Shown here in pieces: positions 6,702 to 13,101 of a stretch of DNA of 14,122 bases. Position 1 is the first letter of the stretch, and each line of letters starts with the position of its first letter. Below the pieces are notes generated by a model. It ran no database searches and was not told the DNA's origin. It was given only the letters and a program-made list of their open reading frames with translations. The position numbers and the translations under genes were made by a program. The DNA lies in NCBI GenBank assembly GCA_021162325.1, contig JAGGYV010000099.1:1-14122 (forward strand). The letters run 5' to 3'. Source of the DNA: Desulfobacteraceae bacterium (lineage in GTDB: Bacteria > Desulfobacterota > Desulfobacteria > Desulfobacterales > Desulfosalsimonadaceae).

Positions 6702-7163
6702 TTGCTGAAAATATATATTGATGCGGATGCCTGTCCGGTAAAAAATGAAGTTTTTCGTGTGGCCCAACGGTATGAACTGGATGTGATATTGGTGTCCAAC
6801 ACATGGATGAACACGCCCAAATCCAGCCGGATTCGCCTACAGGTGGTTGACGCCAAATTTGACGCGGCAGATGACTGGATCGTAGGTCATGTGGGAACAA
6901 ACGATATTGTAATTACGGCAGACATTCCCCTGGCTGACCAATGCCTGGAAAAAGGCGCCCAAGTGCTCGGTCCAAAGGGCCGTGAGTTTACCAAAGACAA
7001 TATCGGCGACATCATGGCCACCCGTGAAATCATGTCCCACCTCCGGGATCTGGGCACCATGACCGGCGGCCCGGCCCCGTTTCAAAAAAAAGACCGCTCA
7101 CGCTTTCTCCAGTCCCTTGACCGAATAATTCAGTCGATTCTCAAAAAAAATAATACCCTTTAA
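6702..7163 (+). CDS. yaiI: UPF0178 / YaiI-YqxD family protein (DUF188)
   Basis: 153-residue protein of unknown biochemical function, widespread in bacteria. The family signature is clear: DADACPVK (7-14), VDAKFDAADDWI (49-60), ITADIPLA (71-78), LGPKGREFT.DNI (89-101) and the C-terminal GGPAPFQKKDRSRF (122-135). The fold is considered PIN-like, and the conserved Asp residues (7, 9, 54, 57, 58, 74) suggest a metal site, but no activity should be assumed. The start is a TTG at 6702; no ATG lies nearby upstream in frame, the protein begins exactly where the family does, and AAGG at 6691-6694 gives a ribosome site. The 243-base AT-rich gap before it (6459-6701) must hold two divergent promoters, but I see no clear hexamers in it. 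The gene appears to stand alone. Confidence 0.88.
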   Translation: MLKIYIDADACPVKNEVFRVAQRYELDVILVSNTWMNTPKSSRIRLQVVDAKFDAADDWIVGHVGTNDIVITADIPLADQCLEKGAQVLGPKGREFTKDNIGDIMATREIMSHLRDLGTMTGGPAPFQKKDRSRFLQSLDRIIQSILKKNNTL

Positions 7164-7275
7164 AGTCCTTTCCATGACTGTCCGGCTGTTGCCTTCAGAC
7201 ACACCCAAACAATAGATTATATAAATATTTCTTGTATTGAATTATCAAATTAACAAAATCCCAAAACCCCGGAAA

Positions 7276-7303
7276 GTCAAATAGGGTCAAGTCTACGTTT
7301 GGC
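7276..7303 (+). repeat. Possible dispersed-repeat fragment
   Basis: The motif TAGGGTCAAGTCTACGTTTG within the 7164-7354 gap resembles short sequences that I recall from the flanks of REP-associated or IS-like elements in other genomes. Only one copy is in this window and no transposase accompanies it, so this is a weak call. The rest of the gap shows no gene. Confidence 0.2.
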
Positions 7304-7318
7304 CTTTTTAAAATTGAA

Positions 7319-7362
7319 TGGCGTGTTCTTCTTGAAATAAAATTTCATCGGACATCACGCCA
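7319..7362 (-). terminator. Possible hairpin terminator of the flavoprotein gene
   Basis: TGGCGTG (7319-7325) pairs with CACGCCA (7356-7362), and an inner TGAAAT/ATTTCA stem sits inside, with mismatched internal loops between. On the minus strand the structure includes the last codons and the TGA stop of the oxidoreductase gene and is followed by ATTCAATTTT. The internal loops and weak T-run make it an uncertain terminator. Confidence 0.35.
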
Positions 7363-8587
7363 CTTTCAGCAACAATTTAATTACCGGCCACCACCGGTTA
7401 ATCCGTGCAGCCGTTCGCAGATGCTTAAAAATATACCACTCAAAGTTACCGATCAGAAAATACGACCCCTTAATCTGCTTGAACACGGATGTTTCTTCAA
7501 ATCCTTGTTTAAAAGCTGCGATATTTTCATCCGTCCAGAGTTTGTCAGCTGGCTCCGTCAGCCCATTCCCCCCGGCCACCATCGCCATTTTGTCTGCCAA
7601 AACAGAAACCCAGAAATCGGCCATGGCCATTCCGGAATACAGGCCGGAGGATCCGAACGGGTCAATAAACCCGGCGCTATCGCCAATGAGCACCATCCCC
7701 TTTGCCGGAACAAAATCCGACACCATGGCCGTATTGCTCATGCCGGTAAATTCTTCGTGGCGAATATCCGCCCCTTTGAAATAATCAGAAAATTCGGGAT
7801 AATTATTTTTCAGATGTTCCCAGACATTCATGACGATTTTATTATCCGGCACGGTGACGGTTTTCATCAAATGGGCATGGCCCATACGCAGCATCAGGCC
7901 CAGCTCCATTTTTTGTCCGCCAAGGGGAAACCCGTATACCACGCACGGGGGAAAATCCGGATAGTCCGCCAAATCACCGTTGCCGACAAAGTAAAACTGT
8001 AGATCCGGTGTCTGCGCAATATCAATATTGGCATTATCGGCCAGACATTTGACCATAGGGCAGTTGAGCTGATCATAGGGCACATCAAAATAGCTACCCA
8101 GGGTGCTTTGATACCCATCACAGGCCAGGATCGCATTGCCGTTCACATGGGCGATCTTGCCGTCTTTGTCTTTATATTGAACACCTGTACAGACATCATT
8201 TTTTAACACCGGACTTAGCACATTTGCATTATATATAATTTCAACCCCCGCGTCTTCAGCCAGCTCCTCCAGCCGGCGGATAAACGTTTTCCACTCAAAA
8301 AAGCACAAAGTTTTTTTGCCGGGTTTAGCGGCCAGTTTTAATGTACCCGGGCTGTGGAACATCAGCCCGCCGTCCATTTTAAAACAGTCTTCATCAAAAA
8401 AATGTTCTCCTAACAGATTTCGCAAAAAAGAATTTTCCCGAAAACCTTCTCCACGGGGCTTGGGACCGGCGATTTTTCCTTTTTCCAGGACAATGGCTTT
8501 AAAGCCTTTTCGGGCAGCTGTTATCCCGGCGGTCAATCCTGCAGGGCCTGCGCCGACAATCACAAAATCATTAAAGTCCACTTTCAT
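7355..8587 (-). CDS. FAD-dependent oxidoreductase, geranylgeranyl reductase-like
   Basis: 410-residue flavoprotein of the PHBH fold. The N-terminal dinucleotide-binding motif is VGAGPAGLTAG (11-21) with an acidic residue at the end of the second strand (LEKG, 34-37), followed by GPKPRGEGF (41-49), which matches the proline/arginine-rich loop of geranylgeranyl-reductase-type enzymes. The second FAD motif is GDSAGFIDPFGSSG (302-315). Known relatives reduce double bonds in isoprenoid chains, in chlorophyll, archaeal lipids or quinone side chains; the substrate here is unknown. No signal peptide or membrane helix is obvious. GGGGG about 7 bases before the ATG is a strong ribosome site. The start overlaps the stop of a doubtful 62-codon frame as TAATG. 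Nearby acyl-CoA genes suggest a lipid role, but they are on the other strand. Confidence 0.8.
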   Translation of the reverse strand: MKVDFNDFVIVGAGPAGLTAGITAARKGFKAIVLEKGKIAGPKPRGEGFRENSFLRNLLGEHFFDEDCFKMDGGLMFHSPGTLKLAAKPGKKTLCFFEWKTFIRRLEELAEDAGVEIIYNANVLSPVLKNDVCTGVQYKDKDGKIAHVNGNAILACDGYQSTLGSYFDVPYDQLNCPMVKCLADNANIDIAQTPDLQFYFVGNGDLADYPDFPPCVVYGFPLGGQKMELGLMLRMGHAHLMKTVTVPDNKIVMNVWEHLKNNYPEFSDYFKGADIRHEEFTGMSNTAMVSDFVPAKGMVLIGDSAGFIDPFGSSGLYSGMAMADFWVSVLADKMAMVAGGNGLTEPADKLWTDENIAAFKQGFEETSVFKQIKGSYFLIGNFEWYIFKHLRTAARINRWWPVIKLLLKVA

Positions 8588-8775
8588 TAATCCCCCTTTT
8601 TACAAATATAAACTTTTGCCAGCCAAAATCTGCCGCCAAATCTACCGATTGACATGATATATTCATTTGTCAGGGAAGAATCCCGACCTACGATTTTTTC
8701 ACCGGCCATTATAAAGTCTTTCGTAAGCTTTTCAGCGTTCTTGTCTTCATTATATGTGTGTGTTAATCTTCTCAC
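8587..8775 (-). CDS. Doubtful 62-codon open frame upstream of the flavoprotein gene
   Basis: The frame starts at a GTG (8773-8775) and ends with TAA overlapping the next ATG as TAATG, the arrangement seen in translationally coupled genes. The product (MRRLTHTYNEDKNAEK..., ending WLAKVYICKKGD) matches nothing I know and has no signal or membrane segment. Part of the frame is a GTAG-type REP palindrome (8669-8691), which speaks against it being a conserved protein. A shorter version from an internal ATG (MAGEKIVG...) is also possible. Most likely it is leader DNA rather than a gene. Confidence 0.2.
   Translation of the reverse strand: MRRLTHTYNEDKNAEKLTKDFIMAGEKIVGRDSSLTNEYIMSIGRFGGRFWLAKVYICKKGD
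8669..8691 (-). repeat. Single GTAG-type REP palindrome (class 1)
   Basis: Read on the minus strand it is GTAG, then GTCGGGA, a short loop and CCCTGAC, so the stem has one bulged base. The first 14 bases equal those of the REP unit at 3996-4009. It lies upstream of the flavoprotein gene, inside the doubtful 62-codon frame. Confidence 0.6.
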
Positions 8776-8810
8776 AATAAAAGATTTTCAAAAAAATTAA
8801 AAACATCACT

Positions 8811-8963
8811 TGATAGTCTCGTAAAAAGTCGAATCCCGATGACAAAGTATAAAAGTTCAAATTCGAGGCGCGCAAATCTTGAGTGATGATTCGTACTTAG
8901 CGTACTTTGAAGAAACGAAGGATGCAGCGCAACAAAGAATTTGGACTTTTTACGAAGCCATCA
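8811..8963. repeat. Dispersed inverted-repeat element, copy 3 (complete, 153 bp)
   Basis: The ends TGATAGTCTCGTAAAAAGTC (8811-8830) and GACTTTTTACGAAGCCATCA (8944-8963) are inverted copies with 17 of 20 matches. The interior shares GGCGCGCAA (8867-8875), a CGTAC...CGTAC block (8892-8905) and GATGCAGCGCAAC (8921-8933) with copy 1. There is no open frame inside, so it is MITE-like. A weak target duplication (TCACT before, TCACC after) may flank it. It ends 18 bases before the thioesterase ATG and so lies where the promoter of that gene would be. Confidence 0.75.
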
Positions 8964-8981
8964 TCACCTAAAGGATAAAAA

Positions 8982-9875
8982 ATGGATCAGTGCACCCCTG
9001 TTGACAATGTGCTAGATGAATTACTTGCGCTTTTAAAACTTGAAAAAATTGAAGAAAATATCTTTAGAGGAGACTCTCAGGACTTAGGATTTGGGAATGT
9101 TTTCGGCGGACAGGTATTGGGACAGGCATTGTCAGCCGCCACCCAGACCGTGAGCGAAGACCGGAGCGCGCACAGCCTCCATGGCTATTTCATGAGACCC
9201 GGGGACCCTAAAAAACCCATTGTATATGAAGTCGACTGCATCCGGGACGGTAAAAGTTTTACTACACGGCGGGTCGTTGCCATTCAGAAAGGAAGGGCCA
9301 TATTATCCATGGCCGCATCGTTCCATGTGGAGGAAACCGGGTTTGAACACCAGAGCACCATGCCGGATGTAAAAGGGCCCGACGGCCTGATGTCAGAGGT
9401 GGAACTGGCCCGACAAATCAGCGATCAAATTCCGGCATCCATCCGCAACCAGATTCTATGCACCAAGCCCATTGAAATCCGGCCGGTCAATCCCATGAAC
9501 CCGTTTGCCCCCAAAAAAGAATCCCCGGACCGGTATGTCTGGTTTAAAACCATCCATAAAATGGAAGATGACCTCTCTGTGCACAAATACATGCTGGCCT
9601 ATGCATCGGATTTCGGCCTGGTCTCCACATCGCTGCGACCCCATGGTAAAACCTTCTGGGACCCGAAAATGCAGGTGGCCAGCCTGGATCACGGCATGTG
9701 GTTTCACCGGGAGTTTCGCATGGATGACTGGCTGCTGTACGTCATCCACAGCCCCAATGCCAGCAAAGCCAGAGGGCTGAACCACGGCAGTATTTATACC
9801 AGAGACGGCGTTCTGGTTGCCTCCACGGCACAGGAGGGGTTGATACGGTATCGGGGGGAAAAACAGCTAAAGTAA
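8982..9875 (+). CDS. tesB: Acyl-CoA thioesterase II (TesB family)
   Basis: 297-residue double-hotdog enzyme that hydrolyses acyl-CoA to free fatty acid and CoA. The N-terminal hotdog (about 15-125) has NVFGGQVLGQAL and the HGYFMRPGDP strand. The C-terminal hotdog (about 155-295) holds the catalytic set by alignment with TesB: Asp210 in AYASDFGL, Ser234 in ASLDHGMWFH and Gln284 in STAQEGLIR. E. coli TesB has Thr at the second position; Ser is found there in the peroxisomal relative ACOT8, so activity should be kept. Length is close to the 286 of E. coli TesB. AAGGAT before the ATG is the ribosome site. It is followed on the same strand by an acyl-CoA ligase, which catalyses the opposite reaction. 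A repeat element occupies the bases just upstream. Confidence 0.92.
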   Translation: MDQCTPVDNVLDELLALLKLEKIEENIFRGDSQDLGFGNVFGGQVLGQALSAATQTVSEDRSAHSLHGYFMRPGDPKKPIVYEVDCIRDGKSFTTRRVVAIQKGRAILSMAASFHVEETGFEHQSTMPDVKGPDGLMSEVELARQISDQIPASIRNQILCTKPIEIRPVNPMNPFAPKKESPDRYVWFKTIHKMEDDLSVHKYMLAYASDFGLVSTSLRPHGKTFWDPKMQVASLDHGMWFHREFRMDDWLLYVIHSPNASKARGLNHGSIYTRDGVLVASTAQEGLIRYRGEKQLK

Positions 9876-10252
9876 AAACGGTGCCCCTTGAGAGATGGAG
9901 CCTTTTATTATCTAAAAAAAAGTCGTTATGTTGCCGGTTTCTGTTTGTTTTTGAATACTTCTCACGGCTTCACCCCCATCATTATCCCGGAATCATTGGG
10001 AGAACTGACATCAAGCCTGTGGATATTCGAAATACCGTATTTTTCGAGCATTGCCTGTAACTGCAATTGTATTCGTTCAGCAACTATATATCAATCCGAA
10101 TTAAACAAACACTCAAAAAAACATTGTTCATAACACATCACGCAGTTAATTTATTTGACTACCGGTTCAGTATTTAATATGTATAAAAAAATTGATCATT
10201 GTTTTCAAAAAGGGTCCGACTAAGGGCCAAAACACCAAGAAAGGGGCGACAT
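9876..10252. other. 377-base gap without a supported gene
   Basis: An 81-codon frame (9888-10133) exists here, but its product is cysteine-rich, lacks a ribosome site and resembles nothing known. There is no strong hairpin with a T-run, so the thioesterase and ligase genes might be read through. The AT-rich stretch 10080-10200 could contain the ligase promoter, but I cannot point to a clear -35/-10 pair. Confidence 0.5.
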
Positions 10253-11938
10253 ATGGGACCAAAGACAGACAGTAAAACCCTGTTGGATTGTGTATATCAT
10301 TGGGAGAAGAATACACCTGATAGTATGTACTTTACTCAGCCAATGGGCGGCGGTGATGACAATGTTAAGACCTGGACATGGAAAGAGGCAATGGACGAAA
10401 CCCGGCGCATGGCATCCTATCTCAAGAGTCTGAACCTGCCAGACCGTAGCCAGATAGCCCTGGTTTCAAAGAACTGCGCTCATTGGGTAATGGCAGATGT
10501 GGCCATCTGGATGGCCGGCCACGTCACAGTTCCGATCTATCCGATCCTGACGGCGGATATCGTTCAATACACTATTGAGCATTCGGAATCCAAACTTCTT
10601 TTTGTTGGCAAGCTTGACCCTGTCTGGGATGAAATGAAAAAGGGCGTTCCTGCCGATATGCCCTGTATTGCCTTCCCATTGGCACCTTCAAATAACCATG
10701 ATAAGTGGGATGACATCATAGCTAAACACAAACCGCTCACAAACCCGGTAAAACGTGATCCGAAAGAGATGGCTACCATCGTTTACACATCCGGCAGTAC
10801 CGGCAAACCAAAGGGTGCTATGCTCAGCTTTGAAGCCATGTGCACAAGTGCTAAAGGCCTTTCAGCAAATCTTAAGACAACTTCGGAAGACCGTTGTCTT
10901 TCCTATCTGCCGCTGGCACATGTCCTGGAACGGTTTGTCATGATGTCACACTCCATGTATGCCGGTTTCCCCCTGTATTTTGCCGAAAGCTTAGATACGT
11001 TTCTGCTGGACCTGCAGCGGGCTCGTCCCACGGCTTTCTTATCTGTGCCGCGCCTGTGGATGAAGTTCCAGCTTGGCGTATTCAAGAATATGCCGGAAAA
11101 GAAACTCAACAAACTGCTTAAGATTCCGATTCTGAAAGGTATTGTAAAGAAAAAAATCCTCACCAAGCTCGGGCTGAATCATGCCCGGTTTGCCGGTTCC
11201 GGGTCAGCCCCCATCCCCAAAGAGGTTATAGAGTGGTATCAGAGTTTGGGGCTCGAACTCCTGGAAGGTTACGGCATGACCGAGAACTTTGCGTATTCTC
11301 ATATTAACAAGCCCGGAGAGGCGCGGCCCGGTTACGTGGGCCCTCCATACCCGGATGTACAGCATAAACTCAGTAAAAGTGGTGAAATCCTTGTCAAGAG
11401 CCCCGGTGCAATGATGGGGTATTTCAAAAATCCCGAAGAGACCAAAGCGAACTTCACGAAAGACGGGTTTTTCAAAACCGGCGATCTTGGAGAAATCGAT
11501 GACATGAACCGCTTGAAGATTACCGGCCGCGCCAAAGAAATGTTTAAAACATCAAAAGGCAAATATGTGGCACCGGCACCCATTGAAAATCTTCTTTCCA
11601 ACAGCGGACGCATCGAATCCTGCCTGGTTTCCGGTCTTGGTTATCCGCAGCCTTATGGGGTGGTGATGCTGTCCGAAGATTCTCGCGCAGAAGCGGCCAA
11701 TGGTGAAACCTCAGGCATAGAAGCGGATCTTGCGGCACACCTTAAAAAAGTCAACGCTGAACTGCCGGCTCACGAAAAACTGGCTTTTCTGGCTGTGGCC
11801 ACGGAAGAGTGGCTTCCGGAGAACGGCTTTTTAACACCCACCATGAAGATCAAGAGAGCCAAGCTTGAAGAGACTTACGGCCCGCTTGCTGACGGATGGT
11901 ATAAAGAGAAAAAGCCTGTTGTGTGGTATAAAGGCTAA
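10253..11938 (+). CDS. Long-chain fatty acid-CoA ligase (AMP-forming)
   Basis: 561-residue adenylate-forming enzyme that activates fatty acids with ATP and CoA. Motifs counted from the ATG at 10253: the P-loop-like TSGSTGKPKG (179-188), EGYGMTEN (338-345), TGDLG with Asp411, the hinge KITGR (422-426), followed by KGKYVAPAPIEN, and a C-terminal Lys532 in TPTMKIKR, the residue needed for adenylation. The KGKYVAPAPIEN form is typical of the long-chain FadD15/bubblegum-type group rather than acetyl-CoA synthetases. An in-frame TTG at 10199 would add 18 basic residues, but GAAAGGGGCG just before 10253 marks that ATG as the better start. The gene is downstream of the TesB-type thioesterase and ends 50 bases before a strong terminator. 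Chain-length preference cannot be read from the sequence. Confidence 0.92.
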   Translation: MGPKTDSKTLLDCVYHWEKNTPDSMYFTQPMGGGDDNVKTWTWKEAMDETRRMASYLKSLNLPDRSQIALVSKNCAHWVMADVAIWMAGHVTVPIYPILTADIVQYTIEHSESKLLFVGKLDPVWDEMKKGVPADMPCIAFPLAPSNNHDKWDDIIAKHKPLTNPVKRDPKEMATIVYTSGSTGKPKGAMLSFEAMCTSAKGLSANLKTTSEDRCLSYLPLAHVLERFVMMSHSMYAGFPLYFAESLDTFLLDLQRARPTAFLSVPRLWMKFQLGVFKNMPEKKLNKLLKIPILKGIVKKKILTKLGLNHARFAGSGSAPIPKEVIEWYQSLGLELLEGYGMTENFAYSHINKPGEARPGYVGPPYPDVQHKLSKSGEILVKSPGAMMGYFKNPEETKANFTKDGFFKTGDLGEIDDMNRLKITGRAKEMFKTSKGKYVAPAPIENLLSNSGRIESCLVSGLGYPQPYGVVMLSEDSRAEAANGETSGIEADLAAHLKKVNAELPAHEKLAFLAVATEEWLPENGFLTPTMKIKRAKLEETYGPLADGWYKEKKPVVWYKG

Positions 11939-11988
11939 TTGACCAATAAGGATTCGCGAAGCGTAATCCAGAAAAAAATGGAAAATGA

Positions 11989-12033
11989 AAAAAAGCGGTT
12001 TTAAGATTAGATATTTCTTAAAACCGCTTTTTT
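11989..12033. terminator. Strong bidirectional hairpin terminator
   Basis: An 18-bp perfect stem joins 11989-12006 (AAAAAAGCGGTTTTAAGA) to 12016-12033 (TCTTAAAACCGCTTTTTT) around a 9-base loop. The A-run before and T-run after make it work in both directions. On the plus strand it ends the acyl-CoA ligase transcript; on the minus strand it lies about 75 bases past the stop of the MYG1-like gene. Confidence 0.9.
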
Positions 12034-12109
12034 AGTATTAAAAAGGCAGGTTGAAACTGTTTTGATGGGTCTTTTCAAGGCTTGTTTATTTTGTTATCAG
12101 GCTATTGTC

Positions 12110-12913
12110 TTAATCTGCGATAGCCTTTTCAACCAGTTTTATTACCTCGTTTATGGGTATTCTTTGTTTTGTCTTGGCAATAAATCCTGTTTTGTGTGCA
12201 AATTTTATTTTCTCATTGCCTTCCAGTTTAGAGAAATCCACGCCCATCGCCTTATCTATCCGTGCCAGTCGCCAGCCTTCACCACGGCCATCATAGGAAA
12301 CCGAAATTTCTGCAGGTGAATCCATCCGGCTGCTGTACCGTTGTACACCGGTTGAATCATTTGTCAGGCCAATCAGTACGGTTTTATTTTTTACAATACA
12401 TTTTTCGGAATTTGCCCAGAATTCAAACTGTGAAGAAAGTGTCCTGGCACCCTTAATTACGTGTTGTCCGAATGAGCGCATCAGGGGGTAAATCTCTTCG
12501 GGATTTTGTTCAAACAGTTCAATAAACCACTCTTCAATGGGGTTGATAAAGGGCAGGAGGTCTTCAATACCCAGCTCATCAGCAATTTTAAAGGGGCCGA
12601 AACGATCAAATTTATCCTTGAATTCCCACCAGGGTGTAATTCTGAGTGTGGCCGTAAGGCCTAAATGGTCAGCAACCAGCATAAAGCTTGCGGGGATGTC
12701 AGTACTTTGATGATGATCAAAATTTTTCAAGTCGGGTTCAAGCTTCAGGCCCACATCAATCACCCAGATATCGGGATTTGCCAGTTCCTCTTCTGTGGGA
12801 TGCCGGCGTTCTATCGTATAAATGACGTCATTATTGACGGCCAATACAAGGGATATGGCAAAAAAATCATCAAAATGTGCCGTGCCCGGATGTGTAATAA
12901 TCAGATTGTTCAT
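12110..12913 (-). CDS. MYG1-like (UPF0160) DHH-type putative metal-dependent hydrolase
   Basis: 267-residue cytoplasmic protein. The N-terminus ITHPGTAHFDDFFAISLVL (His8, His13, Asp15, Asp16), the strand WVIDVGLKLEPDLKNFDHHQS (Asp53, Asp66, His67, His68) and the C-terminal FAHKTGFIAKTK match the layout of the MYG1/UPF0160 family, a branch of the DHH phosphoesterase superfamily. Eukaryotic MYG1 has been described as a 3'-5' RNA exonuclease; the bacterial members are little studied, so only hydrolase activity on a phosphoester is inferred. It is shorter than eukaryotic MYG1 (about 340-380). AAAGGCG before the ATG is a fair ribosome site. It is on the same strand as hflX upstream, 188 bases apart, with a REP pair between, so co-transcription is possible but not shown. 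Confidence 0.7.
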   Translation of the reverse strand: MNNLIITHPGTAHFDDFFAISLVLAVNNDVIYTIERRHPTEEELANPDIWVIDVGLKLEPDLKNFDHHQSTDIPASFMLVADHLGLTATLRITPWWEFKDKFDRFGPFKIADELGIEDLLPFINPIEEWFIELFEQNPEEIYPLMRSFGQHVIKGARTLSSQFEFWANSEKCIVKNKTVLIGLTNDSTGVQRYSSRMDSPAEISVSYDGRGEGWRLARIDKAMGVDFSKLEGNEKIKFAHKTGFIAKTKQRIPINEVIKLVEKAIAD

Positions 12914-12992
12914 TTCAAAAGCGCCTTTCTATAAATCATGTTTTCAACTGATTAGGTTCATCTTTTGTATTATCGCAATAACCCCAGACTAT

Positions 12993-13065
12993 GTAGCGGA
13001 GGTCTTTAGACGTCCATAAAAGCGTGCCCCTCACGGGGTAGTGGAAGGCTAAAGCCTTCCGCTAC
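12993..13065. repeat. Inverted pair of GTAG-type REP palindromes (class 2)
   Basis: The left unit is GTAGC then GGAGGTCT/AGACGTCC (12998-13015), a stem with 7 of 8 pairs. The right unit is the mirror: GGAAGGCT/AGCCTTCC (13043-13060), a perfect 8-bp stem, then GCTAC (13061-13065). The units differ at several stem positions, yet each keeps its pairing. A small CCCC/GGGG hairpin lies between them. The stem sequences differ from the REPs at 3996-4060, so this is a second sequence class. It occupies the gap between hflX and the MYG1-like gene. Confidence 0.7.
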
Positions 13066-13101
13066 ATGGGTTGTACGTAAATTCACATTTATACCCCGGA
13101 C

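Noticed and set aside
7421..8002. A 193-codon plus-strand frame opposite the flavoprotein gene
   Set aside because: It lies wholly antisense to a gene with clear FAD motifs, and its product has no recognisable domain; it is a frame shadow.
9888..10133. An 81-codon frame between the thioesterase and ligase genes
   Set aside because: No ribosome site and no recognisable features; the composition looks like translated non-coding DNA.
10199..10252. TTG start that would add 18 residues to the acyl-CoA ligase
   Set aside because: The ATG at 10253 has a good ribosome site and fits the family N-terminus; the extra residues are basic and unlike the family.
12993..13065. Palindromes considered as a CRISPR array or terminator
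   Set aside because: Only two inverted units with no regular spacers and no T-run; the GTAG feet identify them as REPs.
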